Both the position numbers and the translations under genes were made by a program. From Crocinitomicaceae bacterium (lineage in GTDB: Bacteria; Bacteroidota; Bacteroidia; Flavobacteriales_G; Salibacteraceae): a DNA stretch of 64,000 nucleotides. The stretch spans positions 186,001-250,000 of the forward strand of contig PAVO01000019.1 in NCBI GenBank assembly GCA_002713215.1, read 5' to 3'. The notes below the pieces were generated by a model. The model saw nothing but the letters and a program-made list of their open reading frames with translations. It was not told the DNA's origin and made no database searches. This document shows, piece by piece, positions 54,743-61,860 of the stretch (within the stretch, counting starts at the first letter, position 1; every line of letters begins with the position of its first letter).

Positions 54743-56072
54743 CTGCTGAGTCCTCACCGGGCAATATAGATACTTTTATGGTGTTTATTTTCCGTTGATC
54801 TGCTGATTCTATCTTAAACTGATAGTTTTCAAAGAGTACTTTCTCTCCTTTTAAAGGGATTCGCCCTGCGATTTCAATTACAATTCCACCAATACTGTCA
54901 GAATCACCTTTAGCATTTTCAAAGAGTTCTTCATTGGCATCGGTAATTCGGTAAAAGTCTTTTAGCAATGTTTTTCCTTCAAAAATGAAATTGTTGTCAT
55001 CAAGTTTTGAATAGGTAATGTCATCATCGTCGAATTCATCAGAGATATCACCAACTATTTCTTCTATTACATCTTCCAGGGTTGCGATTCCAGATGTACC
55101 ACCATACTCATCCACTACAATGGCGATATGCGTTTTTTTCTCTTTGATTTCATTTAAGAGGTCATCAATCTTTTTGTTCTCAGGCACAAAGAATGGAGGC
55201 CTTACAAGTTTTTGCCATTCAAAATCATCGCCTTTATCAATGTGAGGAAGAAGGTCTTTGACGTAAAGAACCCCTTCAATTTTATCAAAATTCTCGTTAA
55301 AGACGGGAATTCTTGAAAACCCGGCTTCGATAATCTGACTTTTAACCGAGCTGAATTTTTCCTTCATTTCTAAGGCAAAAACATCAACTCTGGAAATCAT
55401 TATTTGTTTTACATCGGTATTACCAAAGTTTACAATGCCCTCCAATATTCTTTTTTCCTCTTCTCCAGTTGATTCATCGGTTGTTAACTCAAGCGCATGC
55501 GATAAGTTATCTACAGATATATTGTCGACACGTTTTTTGAATTTCGTATCGATAAGTGATGTAGTTCTAACCAACATTAAACTTATCGGATAAGTGATTT
55601 TTCTTAGACCTAGAATTGGCAAAGACATAATTGAGGAAAGTTGCTTTCGGTTATTTACCGCATAAACCTTGGGCAATACTTCTCCAAACAGCAAAATAAT
55701 AAAGGTGACCAGGATTACTTGAAACAAGAAGCCCAAGAGAACCTGAGATCCAAAATTGAATATGGCTGTCGTAAGGGCACTTGATAAGATGATTATGGCA
55801 ATATTTATGAAATTATTGGCTATTAGAATAGTTGCAAGTAGTAGTTTGGGCTTTTCCAATAACAGTGCTGCAGTATGTTCTCCCTTGTTGGGACTGTTTT
55901 TTAGTTGGTCAATTTCCTGAGGCACCAGGGAAAAAAAAGCTACTTCAGAGCCAGAGACCAATCCGGAACATGCTAATAGAATTATTAACCCTATAAACTC
56001 CAATACCATGTTAAATGTTATGGGGTTGAGAAACGAAAGAATTAATAACAGACTATTCGACGGAGGTTCCAT
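54726..56072 (-). CDS. gldE: Gliding-associated CorC/HlyC-type membrane protein GldE
   Basis: 448 residues. An N-terminal DUF21/CNNM-type domain with about four hydrophobic segments (VSGSEVAFFSL at about 40-50) is followed by paired CBS domains (about 220-350; IMISRVDVFAL, VVDEYGGTSGIATLEDVIEEIVGDI core) and a C-terminal CorC_HlyC domain. The position between gldD and ssb identifies it as GldE. The fold is that of magnesium/cobalt-efflux proteins; the gliding role is known only genetically. Confidence 0.9.
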   Translation of the reverse strand: MEPPSNSLLLILSFLNPITFNMVLEFIGLIILLACSGLVSGSEVAFFSLVPQEIDQLKNSPNKGEHTAALLLEKPKLLLATILIANNFINIAIIILSSALTTAIFNFGSQVLLGFLFQVILVTFIILLFGEVLPKVYAVNNRKQLSSIMSLPILGLRKITYPISLMLVRTTSLIDTKFKKRVDNISVDNLSHALELTTDESTGEEEKRILEGIVNFGNTDVKQIMISRVDVFALEMKEKFSSVKSQIIEAGFSRIPVFNENFDKIEGVLYVKDLLPHIDKGDDFEWQKLVRPPFFVPENKKIDDLLNEIKEKKTHIAIVVDEYGGTSGIATLEDVIEEIVGDISDEFDDDDITYSKLDDNNFIFEGKTLLKDFYRITDANEELFENAKGDSDSIGGIVIEIAGRIPLKGEKVLFENYQFKIESADQRKINTIKVSILPGEDSADEDDN

Positions 56073-56100
56073 TAAATTTTAGAATCAGTGAATAGAAAGA

Positions 56101-56538
56101 CTAAAATGGTAAATCATCATCTTTTTCATCCGTATTACTTTCAGTAGTGCTGGTCGCCTTGGCTTCTCCAAGAGGTGGTGAGTTTTCTTGTTTAACGGTG
56201 TTCGGACTTCCCAAAAATTGAAGGTTATCAACTAAAACTTCAGTAGTGTATCTTGTGTTCTTATCCTGGTCTTCCCAACTTCTTGTTCGCAATTGTCCTT
56301 CAATATAAACCTTGTTTCCCTTCTTAAGGTATTGTTCGGCAAGTTTTACTAACCCTGGTCTCCATATAGTAATGTTGTGCCACTCCGTTCGCTCTTGCCG
56401 TTCACCATTTTTTGCCGTGAAGGTTTCCGATGTAGCAATGGAAAAACTTGCTACAGCTCGTCCTTCTTCAAAATGCCTCACTTCAGGATCTCTTCCTAAG
56501 TTTCCAATGAGAATTACTTTGTTAACACTTCCAGCCAT
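56101..56538 (-). CDS. ssb: Single-stranded DNA-binding protein
   Basis: 145 residues. OB fold in about residues 4-108 (VNKVILIGNLGRDPEVR; EWHNITIWRPGLVKLAEQYLKKG, core TEWHNITIW), a short Gly-poor linker, and the acidic tip DDDLPF at the C-terminus that recruits repair proteins. It follows mutY by 29 bp, and a TAGATTTG box in that gap gives it its own promoter. gldE follows 28 bp downstream. Confidence 0.96.
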   Translation of the reverse strand: MAGSVNKVILIGNLGRDPEVRHFEEGRAVASFSIATSETFTAKNGERQERTEWHNITIWRPGLVKLAEQYLKKGNKVYIEGQLRTRSWEDQDKNTRYTTEVLVDNLQFLGSPNTVKQENSPPLGEAKATSTTESNTDEKDDDLPF

Positions 56539-56554
56539 TCGATTCGATTTTACA

Positions 56555-56562
56555 CAAATCTA
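56555..56562 (-). promoter_or_regulatory. -7 box of ssb-gldE-gldD
   Basis: Minus-strand TAGATTTG in the 29-bp mutY-ssb gap, 16 nt before the ssb ATG. Confidence 0.45.
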
Positions 56563-56567
56563 AAGAT

Positions 56568-57617
56568 TTATATATTGGAAATATACTTTTCCATAAGCCT
56601 GGATACTGGATAATTGTGAAGTTGGTTCAGTGGAATAACTATCCAATTGTGACCATTCTTGTAATTAAATTGCGTTAGTTCCAGTTCGATAAATGAACAG
56701 TATATTATCCGATGGCTAAGAATGTGTTTCATTGGTTCTTGTACCAAAACTACCTTAAAATCATCTTCACTTATTTCTAATTCGCTTTTAATATGTGCGA
56801 TAGCTTTATCTATCGGTATTTCGTGGTTGACTTCCAGGGCTGGAAATTCAAACAGTCCTCCCCAAACCCCTTTTGCAGGCCTTTTTTTAATAATGGTTTG
56901 TTCGTTGAACCTCGTGAAGTAATAATAGATGTGACGAACTTGTTGTTTGGTTTTTCCCTTTTTATAAGGTAGTGCGTCAATTCGATCGTTATTGAAAGCA
57001 AAACATTCCGTGTGAATCGGACAGGTTGAACAATTTGGAGATTTGGGTATGCACTGGAGTGCACCAAATTCCATAATTGCCTGATTCCAGGTTGAGGGGT
57101 CCTGTTTATTTAAAATAGAGTTAGCAATTTCTAAAAACTCCTTTTTTCCTGTTGAACTATCAATGGCCGTACTTATTCCAAAAATTCTCGCAAGCACTCG
57201 ATAAACGTTCCCATCAACAACAGCAACTGGTTCTTCGTATGCAAAGGAGGCAATCGCAGCGGCTGTGTACTCACCAACCCCTTTAAGTTTTAATAACTCC
57301 TTGTAAGAAGCAGGAAACTCTTTTTGTTTAACTATTTGATTGGCTGCCGCAAGCAGGTTTCGTGCTCTTGAATAGTATCCTAGTCCTTGCCAAAGTTTTA
57401 ATATGTCATCCTCTTTGGCAGAGGCCAATGAATCAACATTTGGATAAACCGCCACAAATTTCAAGTAATAACTGAGCCCTTGATTTACCCTTGTTTGTTG
57501 AAGTATTATCTCCGATAGCCAAATTTTATAAGGATCGGAGATGCCACGCCAGGGGAGGTCTCGTTTATTAATTTGATACCAATCTGAAATGGCTTGTTGA
57601 ACATTATATCGATCCAT
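56568..57617 (-). CDS. mutY: A/G-specific adenine glycosylase
   Basis: 349 residues from the ATG at 57617; the frame is open to 57644 but MDRYNVQQAI is the expected start. It removes adenine opposite 8-oxoguanine. Catalytic Glu in SEIILQQTRV (about 38), helix-hairpin-helix KLKGVGEYTAAAIA, Asp in AVVDGNVYRV, and the [4Fe-4S] cluster as C-x6-C-x2-C-x5-C (CIPKSPNCSTCPIHTEC) are all present. The C-terminal NUDIX-like domain recognising 8-oxoG follows (about 230-345). Confidence 0.96.
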   Translation of the reverse strand: MDRYNVQQAISDWYQINKRDLPWRGISDPYKIWLSEIILQQTRVNQGLSYYLKFVAVYPNVDSLASAKEDDILKLWQGLGYYSRARNLLAAANQIVKQKEFPASYKELLKLKGVGEYTAAAIASFAYEEPVAVVDGNVYRVLARIFGISTAIDSSTGKKEFLEIANSILNKQDPSTWNQAIMEFGALQCIPKSPNCSTCPIHTECFAFNNDRIDALPYKKGKTKQQVRHIYYYFTRFNEQTIIKKRPAKGVWGGLFEFPALEVNHEIPIDKAIAHIKSELEISEDDFKVVLVQEPMKHILSHRIIYCSFIELELTQFNYKNGHNWIVIPLNQLHNYPVSRLMEKYISNI

Positions 57618-57647
57618 AATTTGACGTAACGAATTTAGACACAACTA

Positions 57648-57681
57648 TTTGTTTTTTGTATTGTTGATTGTTATATATTTG
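57648..57681 (+). promoter_or_regulatory. Promoter of the HU gene
   Basis: TTTG (57648-57651), a 22-bp spacer and TATATTTG (57674-57681). The 5' leader would be about 68 nt, the longest predicted here, and may carry regulation. Confidence 0.5.
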
Positions 57682-57752
57682 CGCCCCTGTAAAAAATGGG
57701 TAATAATTAAGGATAACAATCTATATATTAATAACATAGAAAAGTAACAAGA

Positions 57753-58040
57753 ATGACTAAAGCGGACATTGTTAACGAAATTGCGGAAGAGACTGGGGTT
57801 GAAAAACACATTGTTCAAAACACAGTAGAGGCCTTCATGGGTGTGATCAAAAATTCCATGACTAATGGTGATAATGTTTATTTACGTGGTTTTGGAAGTT
57901 TCATTATTAAAAGAAGAGCTGAAAAAACAGGTAGAAACATTTCAAAAAACAAGAGTATTATTATTCCAGCTCATAATATTCCAGCATTTAAGCCGTCTAA
58001 AACTTTTGCCAACGAGGTAAAGGATAAAGTAAAGGCTTAA
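57753..58040 (+). CDS. hup: HU-family DNA-binding protein
   Basis: 95 residues, the usual HU length. Seen: MTKADIVNEIAEETGVEK at the start, then GDNVYLRGFGSFIIKRRAEKTGRNI (core LRGFGSF, the arm entry) and the intercalating-type loop HNIPAFKPSK with Pro. It bends and compacts DNA as a dimer. It heads a run of six same-strand genes, with the TPR gene only 2 bp downstream. Confidence 0.95.
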   Translation: MTKADIVNEIAEETGVEKHIVQNTVEAFMGVIKNSMTNGDNVYLRGFGSFIIKRRAEKTGRNISKNKSIIIPAHNIPAFKPSKTFANEVKDKVKA

Positions 58041-58042
58041 GA

Positions 58043-58522
58043 ATGAAATTTACCCAGGGTAAAATAATTGCGATTACTCTGGTTGTCGGTTTGGGCGTAT
58101 TAATTGCGTTCCTTCCTCATAAACCTGGCAAAGAGCAGCCTGGTAAGGAGGTTTTAACACTGGACTCAAAAGTTGATAAGGCGGTTGAAATCATTACTCA
58201 GGGCAAAGGTTCGCCCATGCAGGGGATTAAGTTGCTAAAGGAGGTCATAGAGGAAGATCCAAACAACGAAAAAGCATTGTATTATCTCGGTAATTTTTCT
58301 ATTCAATCGGGGCAGTATAAAAAAGCAATTAATCGGTTTGAGTCACTTACAAAGGTGAACCCAAGCCACATTGAAGGGTGGTACTTGTTAGGGTACTCTT
58401 TCGAAATGGAAAGAGATACTAATAACGCCATTAAAAATTATGAATTTGTTGTTCAATCGGCAAGCAACAAAGAGATATCGAAACTTGCCGAAGAAGGAAT
58501 AAATAAATTATTAAAACATTGA
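58043..58522 (+). CDS. Membrane-anchored TPR protein
   Basis: 159 residues. One N-terminal hydrophobic segment (about residues 7-22) is followed by two to three TPR motifs: EDPNNEKALYYLGNFSIQSGQYKKAINRFE (core EKALYYLGNFSIQSGQYKKA) and NPSHIEGWYLLGYSFEMERDTNNAIKNYE. Likely periplasmic, acting in protein-protein contacts. It is packed between HU (2-bp gap) and the 30-residue ribosomal-type gene (3-bp gap). The partner is unknown. Confidence 0.8.
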   Translation: MKFTQGKIIAITLVVGLGVLIAFLPHKPGKEQPGKEVLTLDSKVDKAVEIITQGKGSPMQGIKLLKEVIEEDPNNEKALYYLGNFSIQSGQYKKAINRFESLTKVNPSHIEGWYLLGYSFEMERDTNNAIKNYEFVVQSASNKEISKLAEEGINKLLKH

Positions 58523-58525
58523 AAT

Positions 58526-58618
58526 ATGCCAAGCGGTAAAAAAAGAAAAAGACACAAGATCTCTACCCACAAGAGAAAAAAGCGTCTTAGAAAGAACAGA
58601 CACAAGCATAAGAAGTAA
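58526..58618 (+). CDS. 30-residue basic AURKAIP1/COX24-type (bS22/mS38-like) ribosomal protein
   Basis: A complete 30-codon gene, far shorter than usual annotation limits. The peptide begins MPSGKKRKRHKISTHKRKKR and is almost entirely Lys, Arg and His with no acidic residue. The GKKRKRHK-x3-HKRKKR-x-RK pattern is that of the AURKAIP1/COX24 family, whose mitochondrial member is mS38 and whose actinobacterial counterpart is bS22, small-subunit proteins near the decoding-side helices. Its position directly before rng and 2 kb before prfB supports a translation role. Homology is recognised by eye. Confidence 0.8.
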   Translation: MPSGKKRKRHKISTHKRKKRLRKNRHKHKK

Positions 58619-58670
58619 TTTGATTGGGGGCCCGGCTCCCTTTCAATCATCTTCTTATACCATGTGGTTT

Positions 58671-58684
58671 ACAATTTAAATTGT
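58671..58684. promoter_or_regulatory. Perfect palindrome spanning the rng start codon
   Basis: ACAATTTAAATTGT is a perfect 14-bp palindrome; its last two bases are the first two of the GTG start (58683-58685). The 64-bp space before it also holds a short GC-rich hairpin. Candidate operator or cleavage/autoregulatory element. Confidence 0.4.
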
Positions 58685-60221
58685 GAACAAGGAGCTCATT
58701 ATTGATGCTTCTTCTGAAGAGGTTAGAATAGCTCTACTTGAGGATAAAAGACTCGTTGAATTACACAACGAAAAGTCTGATAATCAGTATAGTGTTGGTG
58801 ACCTCTATTTAGGAAGAATCAAGAAAATTGTTCCAGGCTTAAACGCGGCCTTCGTAGACGTGGGATACGAAAAGGACGCTTTTTTGCACTACCTCGATTT
58901 GGGGCCTCAACTGAAGTCCCTTAAAAAATATCTTACGGGAATTAGAAAGAAAAAGAGTAAGGAAAAGCTGCTCAACTCTTTCACCTTTGAAAAAGATATT
59001 GAAAAAGACGGAAAGATAAATGACGTCTTAAAACAGGGCCAGGAAATTGTAGTTCAAATTGCCAAAGAACCAATTTCTACAAAAGGCCCTCGAATTACCT
59101 GTGAGTTATCGCTTGCAGGCCGATTCCTGGTTTTGGTTCCATTCTCGGATCGAATTTCAATTTCGAGTAGAATTAGAAATAAAGCTGAAAAGGTTAGGCT
59201 TAAAAGCTTAATTGAGAGCATTAAACCAAAGAATTTTGGCGTTATCATTCGAACTGTTGCAGAGAGCAAAAAGGTTGCAGAATTGGACCAGGATTTAAAA
59301 GACCTGGTAAGCCGATGGGAAGGATTGCATGACAGTATTCAAGAAGCTAAACCACCCCAAAAGATATTGGGTGAGTTAAGTAAGTCAGCCGCATTTCTTC
59401 GCGATATGCTGAACCCAAGCTACAATGGAATAGCCATTAACGAAAAGGTTCTCCATGAAGAAATTAAAGCATACTTAAATACCATTGCACCTGAAAAAGT
59501 CAATATTCTTAAGTATGTTAATAAGCCAAGAATATTTGATCACTTTGGAATTGAAAAGCAGATAAAAAGCCTTTTCGGACGAAATGTAACCATGAAGTCC
59601 GGAGCATATTTGGTTATTGAACATACTGAAGCATTGCATGTTATTGATGTTAATAGTGGAAATACGGCTAAAAAGGACAAAGACCAGGAATCGAATGCCC
59701 TAAGGGTGAACATTGAATCGGCCCAGGAGATCGCAAGGCAACTTAAGCTTCGTGATATGGGAGGTATAATCGTAGTAGATTTTATTGATCAACGTAAGGC
59801 TGAAAACAGAAAGGCGTTACTGAACAAAATGATCGAATTTATGAAGGACGATAAGGCCAAACATCATGTTTTACCTCCGTCTAAATTTGGTTTGGTTCAA
59901 ATTACACGTCAACGTGTTCGGCCTGAAATGGAAATAAAGACATCCGAGACAATTCCAACGGCCGATGGTTCCAAGGAGGTTAGGGCTACTATTTTGCTTA
60001 TCGATGATATTGAGAATAAACTGAAGCAGATATTAGCTTCCGGTCACAAGAAAGTTAGTATTCATTGCCATCCTTTCATTAGGGCATATTTTCAGCAACA
60101 CAAGTATCAGTGGAAGTGGTTGAGGCAAAATATGAAGTGGATTAAAATCACCTCGTCTAACTCTTTGCCTCTGGTAGAATATCATTTTATTGACGAAAAA
60201 GGAGAGAATATTAAAGCCTGA
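58683..60221 (+). CDS. rng: Ribonuclease E/G family endoribonuclease
   Basis: 512 residues. The S1 RNA-binding domain (about 40-125) has DLYLGRIKKIVPGLNAAFVDVG (core LGRIKKIVPGLNAAFVD), interrupted by a lysine-rich insertion (about 85-110). The catalytic Mg2+ aspartates are in LHVIDVNSG and GGIIVVDFIDQ. The CPxC zinc-link that joins E. coli RNase E/G subunits is missing: the corresponding region reads TRQRVRPEMEIKTSET. GTG start. Cotranscribed with the upstream 30-residue protein and the downstream recX. Confidence 0.92.
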   Translation: MNKELIIDASSEEVRIALLEDKRLVELHNEKSDNQYSVGDLYLGRIKKIVPGLNAAFVDVGYEKDAFLHYLDLGPQLKSLKKYLTGIRKKKSKEKLLNSFTFEKDIEKDGKINDVLKQGQEIVVQIAKEPISTKGPRITCELSLAGRFLVLVPFSDRISISSRIRNKAEKVRLKSLIESIKPKNFGVIIRTVAESKKVAELDQDLKDLVSRWEGLHDSIQEAKPPQKILGELSKSAAFLRDMLNPSYNGIAINEKVLHEEIKAYLNTIAPEKVNILKYVNKPRIFDHFGIEKQIKSLFGRNVTMKSGAYLVIEHTEALHVIDVNSGNTAKKDKDQESNALRVNIESAQEIARQLKLRDMGGIIVVDFIDQRKAENRKALLNKMIEFMKDDKAKHHVLPPSKFGLVQITRQRVRPEMEIKTSETIPTADGSKEVRATILLIDDIENKLKQILASGHKKVSIHCHPFIRAYFQQHKYQWKWLRQNMKWIKITSSNSLPLVEYHFIDEKGENIKA

Positions 60222-60242
60222 AAACTATTTTAGCCACGGCTA

Positions 60243-60713
60243 ATGGTTAGAGGTAAAAAATATTCAATCCAAGAGGCTAGGGCTAGGATTTTAGCCTATT
60301 GCGCAAAAAAAGAGTGCTGTCATCAGGATGTTCGTAAGAAATTGAACGAATGGCAGGTGAACCCTGAGCATGTTGAGGAGTTAATAGCTTTTTTAATTGA
60401 GCATAATTTTGTCAATGAAAGTCGGTTTGCCGGATTATATGCAAGAAGTAAATTCAATCAGAAAAGTTGGGGCTGGAACAAGATCAAAAAGGAATTAAAA
60501 TCAAAAAATATTTCTGATTATTGCATTCAGGAAGCTTATTTGGAAATAGATAGAAAAGATTATTTGTTGCGCCTTGGATCGCTCTTACAAAAAAAGAAGG
60601 AAGCTTATTCCGGCAATCAACTTGAAATTAAGTCTAAGGTGTTTCGATACCTTACAAATAAAGGATACGAATACGATTTTATAACTAAGAAATACAACGA
60701 ATTATATGATTAG
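60243..60713 (+). CDS. recX: Regulatory protein RecX
   Basis: 156 residues. RecX caps and inhibits RecA filaments. Three tandem three-helix units: EARARILAYCAKKECCHQDVRKKL (core ARILAYCAKKECCHQDV), EELIAFLIEHNFVNESRFAGLYARSK and WGWNKIKKELKSKNISDYCIQEA. The Asn-Glu-Ser-Arg-Phe-Ala motif is the diagnostic core. It starts 21 bp after rng, and its 3' end overlaps the prfB start by 8 bp, suggesting translational coupling. recA is not in this window. Confidence 0.88.
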   Translation: MVRGKKYSIQEARARILAYCAKKECCHQDVRKKLNEWQVNPEHVEELIAFLIEHNFVNESRFAGLYARSKFNQKSWGWNKIKKELKSKNISDYCIQEAYLEIDRKDYLLRLGSLLQKKKEAYSGNQLEIKSKVFRYLTNKGYEYDFITKKYNELYD

Positions 60714-61810
60714 TGCTGATCAAATAAATGATGTAGCTGGACGCTTGTTAGCGTTAAGGGGGCATCTTTGACTACGATAAATTAAAGGAACAAGTAGAAG
60801 ACGAAGAACAGCAGACTTTAGCACCAAACTTTTGGGACGATCCCAAACAAGCCGAACTGGTGCTAAAGAAAATCAATCAAAAGAAATATTGGGTTACCAG
60901 TTACAACAAGCTCCAGGACTTATTGGATGAGGTTCAAATTCTTAAAGAATACCTTGACGAAGGCGAAGGTTCTGAAGAGGAATTAGAAAAAACGTTTGGA
61001 GATTTAGTCAAACTCCTGGAGGAGATCGAATTTAAAAACATGCTCTCCGAAGAAGAAGATGCACTGTCTGCGATTATAGAAATTAATTCCGGCGCCGGGG
61101 GAACAGAGAGCCAGGATTGGGCAGAAATGCTTTTGCGCATGTACGTTATGTATGGCGAAAAAAAGGGTTTTAAAGTAAGTATTTCCGAAAAGCTGGATGG
61201 CGATGGAGCAGGTATAAAGTCTGCTCGATTGGAGGTGGATGGAGATTTTGCCTATGGGTATTTAAAAGGAGAGAACGGCGTGCATCGCCTGGTTCGGATT
61301 TCACCTTTTGATAGTCAAAACCGAAGACATACTTCATTTGCCTCTGTGTTTGTATTCCCTGTAGTTGATGACAGCATTGAAATAGAAGTACATCCAAGTG
61401 AAATTGTGTGGGAAACGTTTAGATCGGGTGGTGCTGGTGGACAAAATGTAAATAAGGTAGAAACCGGGGTTCGACTTGAACATAAATCGACGGGCATTAT
61501 TATTAGGAATACCGAATCTCGTTCACAGCTGCAGAATAAGGAAAATGCTATGACCTTGTTAAAATCCAAGTTGTATGAGCTGGAAATCCGCAAGCGAGAA
61601 GAAGAGAAGGCTGCAATTGAAGGATCAAAAATGAAGGTAGAATGGGGGAGTCAGATTCGAAACTATGTAATGCACCCTTATAAACTGGTTAAGGACCTTA
61701 GGACCAATTTCGAAACCACGGATGTACAATCAATTATGGATGGAAACCTGGATGAGTTTATTAGTGCCTACCTCATGGAATTTGGGAGTTCGAAAAAAAC
61801 TTCAGAATAG
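60706..61810 (+). CDS. prfB: Peptide chain release factor 2, made by programmed +1 frameshift
   Basis: The first 21 codons from ATG 60706 end at CTT (60766-60768) followed by TGA (60769-60771); shifting +1 to GAC 60770 continues the same protein to 61810. The junction reads LRGHL-DYDKL, matching LRGYLDYD in other RF2 proteins. The continuous frame from 60860 alone would lack the N-terminal domain. Downstream, the GGQ peptidyl-hydrolysis loop (SGGAGGQNVNKVETG) and the SPF stop-codon recognition motif (VRISPFDSQ) are intact. The stop at the shift site is UGA, the codon RF2 itself reads, so the level of RF2 is autoregulated. Confidence 0.95.
60757..60772 (+). promoter_or_regulatory. prfB programmed frameshift site
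   Basis: AGGGGG (60757-60762), a 3-nt spacer, then CTTTGAC (60766-60772). The internal Shine-Dalgarno-like run, slippery CTT and UGA-C context are those of the E. coli site with one base change in the spacer. Confidence 0.92.
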
Positions 61811-61860
61811 TTTTTATACGGACATTGTTTCGGAAAAGTAGGTGATCTAATTACACTTAA

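Noticed and set aside
58620-58650. GC-rich hairpin between the 30-residue gene and rng
   Set aside because: The stem is interrupted by a bulge and no T run follows, so a terminator inside the operon is not supported.
60860-61810. prfB taken as starting at 60860
   Set aside because: This leaves out the N-terminal domain; the upstream frame with the CTT-TGA-C shift site restores the normal protein.
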